Of a stretch of DNA of 64,000 nt, positions 43,189 through 52,160 are shown piece after piece (the first letter of the stretch is position 1; each line of letters opens with the position of its first letter). This DNA comes from Natronolimnobius baerhuensis (GTDB lineage: Archaea; Halobacteriota; Halobacteria; Halobacteriales; Natrialbaceae): contig NZ_MWPH01000003.1 in assembly GCF_002177135.1 (NCBI RefSeq), forward strand, positions 496,001 through 560,000. Direction: 5' to 3'. Under the pieces are notes generated by a model. It saw nothing but the letters and a program-made list of their open reading frames with translations. It did not search any database and was not told the origin of the DNA. The position numbers and the translations under genes are program-made.

Positions 43189-44289
43189 TTACCGCGTCAG
43201 CGGCTGGTTGAAGCCACGTTCGCGTTCCATGACGACTTCCCAGGTCCGCTCGCACTCACAGGAGACTTGCTCGAAGACGGATGGGTCCTGTCGCAGGCCG
43301 AAATCCTTGATCGCTTTCTGGACGAGGTCATCACACTCCTGGCAGTTATGCGGCCCGCGGTCGGAGCCGTGTCCAACGGGGTCGGAGACGACGATGGCGT
43401 CGATATCGGCGGTTTCCTCGAGCACGTGGGCGACCGACCAGAGCCACGGCGGTCGGTAGCCGTCGTTGAAGTAGAGTTCGTCGACCATCGTGTAGCGCTG
43501 GACGTTACACGGGTTCATCGAGACGGTGTGACAGCCAGACACGTCGGCACAGCGCTCGATGGAGGAGATCATGTCGTCGACGGCTTCTGACTCCGTGAGG
43601 AACGGCGGCTTCATCAGCAGGTAGGCCTTGATTCCCGCGTCGGCCTCGCTGCCGGCGTCATCGTCCGCGACGGCGGCCTCGGCACAGGCGTCTTCGAAGT
43701 CAGCGAAGTCGAAGTACTTGTTCACGCAGTCGTGTCGCACGCGGTCAGTGGCCGTCTCGAGGCCGATTGCGATGTCCGTGTCGATGCCGTACTGGGTGAA
43801 GTCACCGATTTTCTCGCGGTCGACGAAATCAGGCAGGGACTCGAGGACGATGCGCTCTCGGTCGGCAAAGGTTTCGGCGATGGCGCGTCGGCTCTTGGCG
43901 TCGACTTCGCGCTCGTCGAGGAAGGAGCCAGAAGTATAGATCTTGATGAGTTCGGCGGGTTCATCGGCGTTTTCGGCTTCGTGCTCGAGGCAGACGTCGA
44001 TCTGGTTCATGAGCGCCTCGTGGGAGACGCTGCCGCCGTCGACGCTTTCGGCGACGTAGCCACACATCGTACAGCCACCGGCGCGGGCCCAGCGACAGCC
44101 GCCGGTGTTGAGAATAATCGTCAGGCTGGTCTTGACGCCACCGGGCGTGTTGTCCTCGTCGAGCCAGACGCGCGTCGGTTCGTGGGGGTCGTAGCTGGCC
44201 TCTTTGCGCGAGCGAATCTCGCGCATCACTTGATTGTGGGCGTCCATGCCCTTGCCCTGCTCGTAGACGTCGGGCGTGGGTTTACTCAT
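43189..44289 (-). CDS. Archaeosine synthase radical SAM protein RaSEA
   Basis: This 366-residue protein has a TGGCRWARAGGCTMCGY segment (C65, C73, C76) as the radical-SAM cluster with the extended CX7CX2C spacing. It also has KIYTSGSFLDEREV, SLPDFVDREKIG and the ELYFNDGYRPPWLWS region. RaSEA works with ArcS to convert the q0-linked lysine intermediate to archaeosine in tRNA. A C-terminal CxxC (NCQECDDL) and CEC (SCECERTW) probably bind zinc. ATG 44289 starts MSKPTPDVYEQGKGMDAHN. Confidence 0.9.
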   Translation of the reverse strand: MSKPTPDVYEQGKGMDAHNQVMREIRSRKEASYDPHEPTRVWLDEDNTPGGVKTSLTIILNTGGCRWARAGGCTMCGYVAESVDGGSVSHEALMNQIDVCLEHEAENADEPAELIKIYTSGSFLDEREVDAKSRRAIAETFADRERIVLESLPDFVDREKIGDFTQYGIDTDIAIGLETATDRVRHDCVNKYFDFADFEDACAEAAVADDDAGSEADAGIKAYLLMKPPFLTESEAVDDMISSIERCADVSGCHTVSMNPCNVQRYTMVDELYFNDGYRPPWLWSVAHVLEETADIDAIVVSDPVGHGSDRGPHNCQECDDLVQKAIKDFGLRQDPSVFEQVSCECERTWEVVMERERGFNQPLTR

Positions 44290-44353
44290 TAGCAGGGAAA
44301 AGCGGGCCAGCACCTAAAGCGCCTTCGTTGCCGCCCATCGCGACAGTCGTCAC

Positions 44354-44545
44354 TCACCCCAGTCGGATCTCTTTTGTCTCGATTGCGTCACAGGTCGGAC
44401 AAACGAATTGGTAGCGCACGCGCCTGCCGGATGTGGTCACGCGCCAGCCGGCGTCAGCAGGCTGTGAGCCACACTGGCGACACTGGGGCTCCGATTCGTC
44501 GAATTTCGTCCTGAGTCGCTCGAACGGTGATCGATGCACACTCAT
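44354..44545 (-). CDS. HVO_0649-type zinc finger protein
   Basis: This 63-residue protein (MSVHRSPFERLRTKFDES...) has two CxxC pairs, CRQCGS and CPTCDA, separated by ADAGWRVTTSGRRVRYQFV. This matches the small haloarchaeal zinc-finger family recalled as HVO_0649. It lies just upstream of the RaSEA gene on the same strand (64 bases). Function is unknown. Confidence 0.75.
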   Translation of the reverse strand: MSVHRSPFERLRTKFDESEPQCRQCGSQPADAGWRVTTSGRRVRYQFVCPTCDAIETKEIRLG

Positions 44546-44652
44546 ACTGTCCACTACTACGTGCATGTCATTAACACTCATGGTTTTCATTCGAAATCCG
44601 ACTGGTCGCTCGACCACCTGCGTTCTTGAGGGCGCCCCACGTAGATGGCGAC

Positions 44653-46611
44653 ATGACAAACGCCGATGCCGCGGGTGACGCGGCCCAACCCTCGCCCGCG
44701 ACAGCCACACTCGAACGGATCGTCGATCCCGTCATTACCGTCGCGGATGGGACCGTCACCTACGCGAACGATGCAGCTCGCGAGGCATTCGACCTCGAGG
44801 ATGGAGAGGACGCGTTGGGAGACGTTCTCGAGGAGTCACACCACCTCATGGCGGAAATCGACGAGACGACGGTCGGGACGTCCCGTCAGGTTGCACTGGA
44901 TGGTACACAGTACGACGGGCGGATTCACCGTGCAGAAAGCGGGGCAACGGTCATCTTCGAGTCTCGAGCCACGACCGCTCCCGTTGACGACACAGCGAGT
45001 GGCACAAGCGACAGTCAGCATGTCAAACTTACACGGGACCGGGCCGTCAAAGAACGCGCACTCGAGGAAGCGCCGGTCGGGATCTCGATTTCGGATCCGG
45101 CCCGCGAGGACAACCCGCTGGTGTACATCAACGATGCCTATCAGGAGATCACTGGCTACAGCTATGACGATGTCGTGGGTCGAAACTGTCGGCTCTTACA
45201 GGGCGAGGACTCTGATCCCGACGCCATCGCCGAGATGGCTGCTGCTATCGACGAAGACCGGCCCGTCACGGTCGAACTCAAAAACTACCGCAAAGACGGC
45301 AGCGAGTTCTGGAACGAGGTTACAATCGCGCCGGTCCGCAACGAATCCGGATCAGTCACCCACTACGTCGGCTTCCAGAACGATATCACTGCACGCAAGG
45401 AAGCCGAACTCGCCCTCGAGCGCCGCACCGCCGAACTCGAGTACCTCCTCGAGCGAGTTGAGGGGCTGATTCAAGATGTGACGACAGCCGTCGCGGGTGC
45501 CGCAGATCGGTCGACGCTCGAGCGCGAGGTCTGTGATCGGATCGCAGCGGAGGCGGCCTACGATGACGTCTGGATCGGCGAGCGCAATCCGGCAACGGGA
45601 ACGATTGACGTCCGAGCGGGAGCCGGCGAAACGCCAGACTCGATCTCTACCGACACAGCACATCCTGCAGCCGAGGCGCTTTCAACCGGCGACATCGCCC
45701 GCGGAACGCTCGCGGACGACGCCGGGTCGGCCGACGACGCAACAACGACCGAAGCGACACACGCCGCGTATCCACTCACGTACAACGAAATTGAGTACGG
45801 CGTCCTCTCCGTGCGCACCGTCGCTGGGCAGGATATCGGCGACCGAGAGGCGGTGATCTTCTCGGCGCTTGCCCGCGCGATTGCGAGCGGTATCAACGCC
45901 CGCGAGACCAGTCGCGTCCTCACGACTGACGCCGTCGTCGCCGTCGACCTCGAGTTGACGGACCCCGCGGTCGCGCCCGTTGGACTCGCTGGGGAGGCCG
46001 ACTGCCGACTCGAGTACCGCCGATCAGCCCACCATCCAGGGGCGGAGACGACTGACAGCGACGAGACAACCGCGACGTTGTTCACTGCAACAGGAGCGAC
46101 TGCGGAGACGATAACCGACGCAGCGGACTCGCTCGCCGATATCAACTGTCGCGTCGTGGTCAAGCACGACGACGACGCTGAGTGTCTGATCGAACTATCC
46201 GGAGGGACTGACATCGTCTCCTGGCTCTCCGAGCGCGGCGTCCGCGTGACGGCAATCGACTGCGAGGACGGCCGTGGGACGCTCTCACTCGAGATTCCAC
46301 GGTCGGCAAACGTCCGCTCGATTATCGAGGCACTCGAGGAGCGCCACCCTGGGACTGACGTGCGCTCGTTCCAGCAACGCGACCGCACCGGCGAGACGCG
46401 CCAGGAATTCGTCGCCCGACTCGAGGATAATCTGACTGACCGCCAGTTGACTGTCTTGCAGCGGGCCTATCTCGGCGGCTACTTCGACTGGCCTCGGCCC
46501 GTCACAGGCGAAGACCTCGCACAGTCGATGAATGTCTCGCGGCCGACATTTCACGAACATCTGCGGACGGCGGAGGCGAAACTGTGCCGTGCATTTTTTG
46601 ACGGGGAGTAG
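44653..46611 (+). CDS. LOV/PAS-GAF bacterio-opsin-activator regulator (putative blue-light sensor)
   Basis: The N-terminal PAS-like part of this 652-residue protein is about 20-130. A second PAS carries the LOV signature GRNCRLLQGEDSD with the photo-adduct Cys179, followed by ELKNYRKDGSEFWNEVTIAP and VGFQNDIT, so flavin binding is likely. A GAF domain follows (about 270-420), then the bacterio-opsin-activator domain (about 440-580) and a C-terminal HTH_10 (LTDRQLTVLQRAYLGGYFDWPRPVTGEDLAQSMNVSRPTFHEHL). It resembles Bat regulators and should sense blue light or redox and bind DNA. ATG 44653 gives MTNADAAGD. Confidence 0.88.
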   Translation: MTNADAAGDAAQPSPATATLERIVDPVITVADGTVTYANDAAREAFDLEDGEDALGDVLEESHHLMAEIDETTVGTSRQVALDGTQYDGRIHRAESGATVIFESRATTAPVDDTASGTSDSQHVKLTRDRAVKERALEEAPVGISISDPAREDNPLVYINDAYQEITGYSYDDVVGRNCRLLQGEDSDPDAIAEMAAAIDEDRPVTVELKNYRKDGSEFWNEVTIAPVRNESGSVTHYVGFQNDITARKEAELALERRTAELEYLLERVEGLIQDVTTAVAGAADRSTLEREVCDRIAAEAAYDDVWIGERNPATGTIDVRAGAGETPDSISTDTAHPAAEALSTGDIARGTLADDAGSADDATTTEATHAAYPLTYNEIEYGVLSVRTVAGQDIGDREAVIFSALARAIASGINARETSRVLTTDAVVAVDLELTDPAVAPVGLAGEADCRLEYRRSAHHPGAETTDSDETTATLFTATGATAETITDAADSLADINCRVVVKHDDDAECLIELSGGTDIVSWLSERGVRVTAIDCEDGRGTLSLEIPRSANVRSIIEALEERHPGTDVRSFQQRDRTGETRQEFVARLEDNLTDRQLTVLQRAYLGGYFDWPRPVTGEDLAQSMNVSRPTFHEHLRTAEAKLCRAFFDGE

Positions 46612-46734
46612 CGGGTCCGCCTCTGAGACGTGTGGCACTTGCAGGCCGTATGTGCCAGCTACCGGGTTGTAGCCTCCAGTTAGCGACTCGAGCGTCACCA
46701 GCGTTTAATACGGAGTTTGTGGTAGCGACTGGTC

Positions 46735-46923
46735 ATGCTCGAGTTTGTAACTCCGTTACAAGTCGGCGGTGGCGGCTTCCTGTACTGGGCAGTCGTATTC
46801 TTCGTGCTCGCGATTATCGCAGCGGCCGTCGGGGCACGCGGCGTCGCCGGCGTTACGATGGAGATTGCCCGTATCTTCGTGTTGATCTTCATCATCCTCG
46901 CGATTGTGGCATTACTCCTCTAA
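46735..46923 (+). CDS. DUF1328 family small membrane protein
   Basis: This 62-residue protein has two helices (FLYWAVVFFVLAIIAAAVGARG and MEIARIFVLIFIILAIVALLL), the pattern of DUF1328/YtjA-like proteins. ATG 46735 is consistent with that family's length (about 60). Function is unknown, but the family often responds to stress in bacteria. Confidence 0.8.
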   Translation: MLEFVTPLQVGGGGFLYWAVVFFVLAIIAAAVGARGVAGVTMEIARIFVLIFIILAIVALLL

Positions 46924-47109
46924 TGTCTCACAACTCGAGTAGCAACACGGCCTCGAGAGTGAGCATCATTCGATCACGTACTCGAGTCGACCATAGCGCG
47001 CTGCTGACTCGAGAATCGGTTCTCATTGCCGATTGTTAACTATAGTTGGTTACTGATGGTCGGGAACAGCTAACACGCTGGCGACCGAATACAATGGGGA
47101 GGGGTTACT

Positions 47110-49032
47110 ATGACTGCACTCGGCGGTTTCCAAGACAACGTTGCCCGCATCGACCTTTCGGATGGGTCTGTCGCGTACGAGTCGATTGACGACGAGGACG
47201 CAAAGAAGTATATCGGTGCGCGCGGCCTCGGTGTAAAGTACGTCTTTGAGCAGGGGCCGGACGTCGACCCGCTCGGTCCCGACAACCTGCTTGCGTTCAT
47301 GAACGGGCCGCTCTCGGGCACGCAAGTGCCGATGAGCGGCCGGATTGCGGTCTGTACGAAGTCGCCGCTGACGGGCACCGTCACCGACAGCCACCACGGC
47401 GGCTGGTCGGGCGCACGCCTGAAGTGGGCCGGTTTCGACGGCCTGCTATTCGAGGGCCAGGCCGACGAGCCGGTGTATGCCGTCGTCGAAGACGGCGAAG
47501 TCGACCTCCGGGACGCCTCCGAACTCTGGGGAAGCGGTGTCCATGAAACCCGCAAGGCACTCGAGGAAGAACTCGAGGGCTCGTATGGGAAGAATATGAG
47601 TTTCATGGGGATCGGTCCCGGCGGCGAGAACGAGGTGAAATACGCTTGTATCATCAACGAGGATGACCGAGCCTCCGGGCGCGGCGGCACGGGCTGTGTG
47701 ATGGGGTCGAAGAACCTCAAGGCAATCGTCGTCAAGTCAGGCACGAAGATGCCCCAGCCGGCGGACAAAGAGACGTTCATGGAGGGCCACCAGCAGGCGA
47801 TGCAGGCCATTCAGGAGTCGGAGGTCACCGCGCCCAACGAGGGCGGGCTCTCGATGTACGGGACGAACGTCCTGATGAACATCGGCGAGGAGATGGACGG
47901 CCTGCCGACGAAAAACGGCCAGTACACCTCGACCGAGGCGATGCGCGACGCAGAGGGCGCGGATATCGACGCTGAACGCGTCTCCGGCGAGAACGTCCGC
48001 GAGAACATCCTCGTCGACGAACCGACGTGTCACTCCTGTCCGGTCGCCTGCAAGAAGGAAGTCGAGGTGCAAGCGATGCACAAAGGCGAGGAGATGAACG
48101 TCCGCACGGAGTCCTACGAGTACGAATCCGCCTACGCGCTCGGCCCGAACTCCGGCCACACCGACCGCGATGCCGTCGCGCTCATGATCGACCGCTGTAA
48201 CGACATGGGCGTCGACACCATCGAAACGGGCAACATGATGGCGATGGCCATGGAGATGACCGAGGAGGGCAAACTCGAGGGTGTCGGCGAGATGGACTGG
48301 GGCGACTACGAGACAATGATCGACATGATCGAACAGATCGCCCACCGCGAGAACGATCTCGCGGACCTGCTGGCTGAAGGCCCGCGTCGCGTCTCCGAGG
48401 CGAAAGACGCCCACGAGAACTCGCTGGCTGTCAAAGGCCAGACCATCGCGGCCTACGACCCACGCTGTATGAAGGGCATGGGGATTGGCTACGCGACCTC
48501 GAACCGCGGGGCTTGCCACCTGCGCGGGTACACGCCCGCCGCCGAAATTCTTGGCATTCCGGAAAAGGTCGATCCCTACGAGTGGGAGGGCAAAGGCGAA
48601 CTCACCGCGGAGTTCCAGAACCTCCACGCCATCAGCGACTCCTTCGACATCTGCAAGTTCAACGCCTTCGCGGAAGGCATCGAGGAGTATGTCCTCCAGT
48701 ACAACGGCATGACCGGCCTCGACGTGACCGAAGACGAACTGATGGCAGCCGGCGAGCGCGTCTACAACTTAGAGCGCTACTACAACAACCTCAACGGGTT
48801 CGACGGCGCTGATGACTCGCTGCCAGCACGCTTCCTCAAGGACGGTATCCGGGGGCAGGGCGCAAGCGAAGGCGAGTACTGCGAACTCGAGGAGATGAAA
48901 GACGAATACTACGACTACCGCGGCTGGGTCGACGGTGTCGTGCCGGACGAAAAGTTAGACGAACTCGAGATCGAGATTGGACCGGGAACGGGCGTCTCCG
49001 CCGGTGACTCGGCGGCGCCGGCTGACGACTGA
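47110..49032 (+). CDS. Tungsten-dependent aldehyde:ferredoxin oxidoreductase family protein
   Basis: This 640-residue protein has the AOR layout. N-terminal segments are KYIGARGLGVKYVFE and DNLLAFMNGPLSGT, with cofactor-binding SGRIAVCTKSPLTG. The [4Fe-4S] ligands C307, C310, C314 (CHSCPVAC) and C515 (FDICKF) match the spacing in Pyrococcus AOR, and conserved ESYEYESAYALGPNSG is present. It binds a tungsto-bispterin and oxidises aldehydes. The actual substrate cannot be said. A TATA-like AACTATAG lies about 70 bases upstream and a GGGGAGGGG purine run just before the ATG. Confidence 0.92.
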   Translation: MTALGGFQDNVARIDLSDGSVAYESIDDEDAKKYIGARGLGVKYVFEQGPDVDPLGPDNLLAFMNGPLSGTQVPMSGRIAVCTKSPLTGTVTDSHHGGWSGARLKWAGFDGLLFEGQADEPVYAVVEDGEVDLRDASELWGSGVHETRKALEEELEGSYGKNMSFMGIGPGGENEVKYACIINEDDRASGRGGTGCVMGSKNLKAIVVKSGTKMPQPADKETFMEGHQQAMQAIQESEVTAPNEGGLSMYGTNVLMNIGEEMDGLPTKNGQYTSTEAMRDAEGADIDAERVSGENVRENILVDEPTCHSCPVACKKEVEVQAMHKGEEMNVRTESYEYESAYALGPNSGHTDRDAVALMIDRCNDMGVDTIETGNMMAMAMEMTEEGKLEGVGEMDWGDYETMIDMIEQIAHRENDLADLLAEGPRRVSEAKDAHENSLAVKGQTIAAYDPRCMKGMGIGYATSNRGACHLRGYTPAAEILGIPEKVDPYEWEGKGELTAEFQNLHAISDSFDICKFNAFAEGIEEYVLQYNGMTGLDVTEDELMAAGERVYNLERYYNNLNGFDGADDSLPARFLKDGIRGQGASEGEYCELEEMKDEYYDYRGWVDGVVPDEKLDELEIEIGPGTGVSAGDSAAPADD

Positions 49033-49343
49033 TTGCGGTGTCGTTGCCGGCTTCCCGCTGTTGAACGAGTCGGTGTTTTTATCGGTTGTCTGTCTGTTAT
49101 TTGACGCGTGCCACGTCAATCGCGAAGTCTTCAGGTTCGGATGATGCTGTCGCTCGCCCTTCTGGTAACGGTCACCCGAGGCGTTGGCTGCGCTCGAGCG
49201 TGACCAGCACGAGCCTCGTCAGGAGGGGGTACTCGAGGCCTGATTTCTGACTCGAGTTTGAATCACTGAAAGACCACCGGACGGTTCGACTGTCCGAACG
49301 AACCAACGGACATATAGCTGAACCGAACAGTGTTCCAGTATCC
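49033..49343. other. Intergenic region, nothing recognised
   Basis: About 310 bases lie between the AOR and the YdjM-like gene. Short frames are present but none has acidic haloarchaeal composition. A TTTTTATCGG at about 49074-49083 could be a promoter element, but no gene follows it within range. No hairpin or RNA gene is evident. Confidence 0.4.
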
Positions 49344-49991
49344 ATGATGGCGACGACGCACGCGTTTGTGGGCCTCTCGCTCGCGGTCGGCGTCGCCCTC
49401 GTTGCGCCCGAATTCGCCGCCGTCGTCGCGATTGCAGGCCTTCTCGGCGGACTTTTTCCCGACTTTGACCTCCCTGCAGGGCACCGACGAACGCTGCATT
49501 TTCCGGTCTACTACTGGGTGCTCGCGATTCCAGCGACGGCTGTTGCGCTTGTCGCTCCGACCCAGTGGAGCCTCGCCTTCGCAGTGTTCGTGCTCGCCGC
49601 TGCGCTTCACTCCGTGACGGACGCGGTTGGTGGTGGCCTCGAGACGCGCCCGTGGGAGGGGACCACCGATAGGGCGGTCTATAGCCACTTCCACGGCCGG
49701 TGGATCGCGCCGCGCCAGTGGGTCGGCTACGACGGCTCGCCGGGCGATCTGGCGCTTGCGGCCCTGCTTGCGCTCCCCGCGTTGTTCGTCTTCGATGGCG
49801 TTGTCCAGTCTATTATCGTCGCGATGCTCGTCATTTCGATTGCCTACACCACCTTGCGGAAGGCACTCGTCGACGCCGGCGGACGACTACTAAAACGCGC
49901 ACCGCCGGCGCTCGTCGCGACAGTGCCGGAGTGGGTCCGCTCCGATGACAGTGACAACGTACCCAGGACCGAGCGCTCGCGGAGAGACTGA
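49344..49991 (+). CDS. YdjM/LexA-binding-type membrane metal-dependent hydrolase
   Basis: This 215-residue protein has five or so hydrophobic helices and the pattern MATTHAFVGLSLA, GLFPDFDLPAGHRRTLHFPVYY (His/Asp metal site) and AALHSVTDAVGGGLETRPWEG (His, Asp). This matches the family of inner-membrane metal-dependent hydrolases (YdjM). The first of two adjacent ATGs is annotated; the second (49347) equals the usual MATTH start. The C-terminus is charged. The substrate is unknown. Confidence 0.85.
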   Translation: MMATTHAFVGLSLAVGVALVAPEFAAVVAIAGLLGGLFPDFDLPAGHRRTLHFPVYYWVLAIPATAVALVAPTQWSLAFAVFVLAAALHSVTDAVGGGLETRPWEGTTDRAVYSHFHGRWIAPRQWVGYDGSPGDLALAALLALPALFVFDGVVQSIIVAMLVISIAYTTLRKALVDAGGRLLKRAPPALVATVPEWVRSDDSDNVPRTERSRRD

Positions 49992-50123
49992 CTGCGAGGC
50001 AATGAGATTGGCATTCCTTCTGACTCGCGATAAAAATGAGACACCCAGTAACTCGAGGTGTCCGCTACGACACGTCCGCCCGTTCGGACGGTCGGGATGG
50101 CTCGGTCTCGAGCGTGGCGTTGC

Positions 50124-50519
50124 TCAGTCGTCGGCGACGGCGTGACCGGTGGTCGTGGCGCTACTGGCTGTCTCTGTCTCTGGCTGGGTCAGTTCGATTT
50201 CGACGCCGTTGCCGTCGCTGAGAGAGACAACGACGTCATCGAAACAGCGAACGTACTCGGTTGCGTGCTTCCCGGAGGTGTTGATCCGGACCTGTTCGTC
50301 GACGAGACCGGCTTCGGTCAGGGTCTCGACTTTCCGATAGGCCGTCGACATCGGGATTTCACACTGCTCTGAGAGCTCTGTCGCGGTCAGTGCAGCGTCG
50401 CTCGTCGCCTCGAGTATCGTTCGGCAGGCGTCGTCCTCGAGCGCTGCGAGGACACGGTCTGGGTCTGCGGGGTCGTCGTCAGTGAGCCATCCTGCCTTGG
50501 GTGAGTTCGTAGCGGACAT
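50124..50519 (-). CDS. Winged-helix transcriptional regulator
   Basis: The first part of this 131-residue protein contains a winged HTH (VLAALEDDACRTILEATSDAALTATELSEQCEIPMSTAYRKVETLTEAGLVDE). A short beta-rich C-terminal part (TEYVRCFDDVVVSLSDGNGVEIEL) follows. It resembles the haloarchaeal ArsR-like group often placed near bacterio-opsin-activator genes. It may autoregulate through repeats upstream of its start. ATG 50519 is preferred over an in-frame start 27 bases upstream. Confidence 0.85.
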   Translation of the reverse strand: MSATNSPKAGWLTDDDPADPDRVLAALEDDACRTILEATSDAALTATELSEQCEIPMSTAYRKVETLTEAGLVDEQVRINTSGKHATEYVRCFDDVVVSLSDGNGVEIELTQPETETASSATTTGHAVADD

Positions 50520-50525
50520 TGTACT

Positions 50526-50556
50526 TCGTAGTAGTGACCGGTCCACCTCGTAGTGA
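50526..50556. promoter_or_regulatory. Repeated TCGTAGT motif upstream of winged-helix gene
   Basis: TCGTAGTAGTGA (50526-50537) and TCGTAGTGA (50548-50556) lie 22 bases apart (two helical turns), between the start codon and a TATA-like CATATAAA (minus strand, about 50577-50586). This is a likely operator for autoregulation, unproven. Confidence 0.4.
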
Positions 50557-50670
50557 GTCCCACTAAATACAGGGGTCTTTATATGGGGTTACGTATTCTC
50601 GGCTCGAGAGCGTGTGGAGACACCGAACGAGACACAGGCTTTAGGATGCCTCGAGTTTCAGTTATAGCTG

Positions 50671-51339
50671 ATGCCGTCGGGGATACGTGCCGAAATTCGA
50701 CTCGAGGATCCGCCCGATTGCGTAGTGACGCAGGCGGCTGCGACCACCAGCGGAACGGTCAACTCGGTGACGACCAGTACCAACCCGGACGCGCCGACGC
50801 GCGTGACCGAGGAGTTCATGCTCGAGGCCGAGGAGTATCCCGACGACGATGAGTTCGACGTGGGCGCTGATCTCTCGTCGGTGTTCGCCTACGGCTCGAG
50901 TTCGGTGTATCGGTTCGAACGCGACCTTGGCGCAGGCTGTCCCTGCGAGGTCATCGAGTCGTTCGACTGCCCGGTGACGGACGTCCGCACACGCGGCTCG
51001 TCGCTGTATCTCACTTTCCACGCGCCAGATATGCAGGGGCTACAGGCGATTATCGGCGAGTTACAGGATCAGTACGACTCACTTGATGTCCAACGCCTGT
51101 TGCAGTCACAGCAAGACCACGCCGAGCAGACCCTCGTCTTCGTCGACCGCTCGTCGTTGACCGACCGGCAGTTGGAAGTCCTCGAGACGGCCCACCGAAT
51201 GGGGTATTTCGAGCATCCGAAACGGGCCAACGCGGGCGAGGTCGCTGAGGAACTCGGGATTACGAGTACGACGTTTACAGAACATCTCGCCGCTGCACAG
51301 ACGAAACTATTGGATGCGATCCTCGACCACAAGCGATGA
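50671..51339 (+). CDS. Bacterio-opsin-activator HTH_10 transcriptional regulator
   Basis: The N-terminal part of this 222-residue protein has a Bat-like pattern (AEIRLEDPPDCVVTQAAA). A middle segment has DLGAGCPCEVIESFDCPVTDVRTRG (three Cys). The C-terminal HTH_10 is LTDRQLEVLETAHRMGYFEHPKRANAGEVAEELGITSTTFTEHLAAAQTKLL. It shares the HTH with the LOV regulator at 44653 but has no PAS or LOV domain. It is transcribed divergently from the winged-helix gene. Confidence 0.88.
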   Translation: MPSGIRAEIRLEDPPDCVVTQAAATTSGTVNSVTTSTNPDAPTRVTEEFMLEAEEYPDDDEFDVGADLSSVFAYGSSSVYRFERDLGAGCPCEVIESFDCPVTDVRTRGSSLYLTFHAPDMQGLQAIIGELQDQYDSLDVQRLLQSQQDHAEQTLVFVDRSSLTDRQLEVLETAHRMGYFEHPKRANAGEVAEELGITSTTFTEHLAAAQTKLLDAILDHKR

Positions 51340-51390
51340 TCATACTAGAACGCTTCGGGAACTACTGCCGAGCGGAAACGAACCCTAACC

Positions 51391-51400
51391 CTATATATAA
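51391..51400 (+). promoter_or_regulatory. TATA box of zinc-ribbon gene
   Basis: CTATATATAA is an excellent archaeal TATA element. Transcription would start near 51424-51427, giving a leader of about 30 bases before ATG 51457. Confidence 0.55.
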
Positions 51401-51456
51401 TGGACACACAGCTATGAACGTAGCCGATTCACATCGTATACAGTCTGAGCGTCGTC

Positions 51457-51606
51457 ATGAGTAGATACGTATTTCACTGCCCCGAGTGCGGCCAAGAAAT
51501 CGAGGTCAACGAGTCGATGCGTGAGGCCACCTTATCGCATGGCTGTCCAGTCTGTGGAGCCGACGTCACAGAAACGGCGTTCGCGACGGAACAACAGACG
51601 AACTAG
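51457..51606 (+). CDS. DUF7560-type zinc ribbon protein
   Basis: This 49-residue protein (MSRYVFHCPECGQEIEVNES...) has two CxxC pairs, CPECG and CPVCG, separated by 19 residues, so it is a compact zinc ribbon. It matches small haloarchaeal zinc-ribbon proteins recalled as DUF7560. It lies behind a good TATA box and stops 6 bases before the end of the convergent PPOX-fold gene. Confidence 0.75.
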   Translation: MSRYVFHCPECGQEIEVNESMREATLSHGCPVCGADVTETAFATEQQTN

Positions 51607-51611
51607 TCGTC

Positions 51612-52067
51612 TCAGTCACCACTTCGGTCGATTTCTGTTCGCCGCCCGTTGAGTGTGTCCGGGACGAATCGATACAGTTCGATATCGAGATCCTTCTTGC
51701 CTTCTGCCCAGATTTCGAACAGCGGTCGCTTTGCATCACCGTACTGTGCGATCTGGTCCGGCGTCAGATCCGCGGGATTGATCTCCTCGAGTGTCCCAAC
51801 CGCAATGACGCTGCGATAGGTTGCATCCGACTCGTCGTAGACGACCAGTCGCGCGTCAGGCGTCGAGTTGAGAAACTCGCGTTTTTCGCTGTCCGGTGTC
51901 GAGACCAGTCGCATGTAGATCTCTCGGTTCTCGTCGTCGTAGCCGTACGAAATCGGGATCGCATACGGATCGTCGGTACGCGCGAGCGACAGCACCCCCG
52001 TCTCGTGGCCGCCGAGGAAGGTGTCGATTTCCTCGTCGGTCATATCGGTCTCTGTATCGATGGCCAT
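51612..52067 (-). CDS. Pyridoxamine 5'-phosphate oxidase-fold protein
   Basis: This 151-residue split-barrel flavin protein has segments TFLGGHETGVLSLARTDDPYAIPISYGYDDENREIYMRLV and KREFLNSTPDARLVVYDE, a pattern of PPOX-family proteins that bind FMN, heme or F420. Substrate and cofactor are not predictable. The start ATG 52067 is close to a TATA-like CTTTATAG (about 52091). It is convergent with the zinc ribbon gene. Confidence 0.85.
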   Translation of the reverse strand: MAIDTETDMTDEEIDTFLGGHETGVLSLARTDDPYAIPISYGYDDENREIYMRLVSTPDSEKREFLNSTPDARLVVYDESDATYRSVIAVGTLEEINPADLTPDQIAQYGDAKRPLFEIWAEGKKDLDIELYRFVPDTLNGRRTEIDRSGD

Positions 52068-52160
52068 CGTCTCAGTATCCCTGCAAAGGAGAAACAGTCT
52101 CTTTATAGTTGCGACCCCGCCGTGACAGCAGTTTGTCCGCCATCGCTCTCGAGTCGAACG

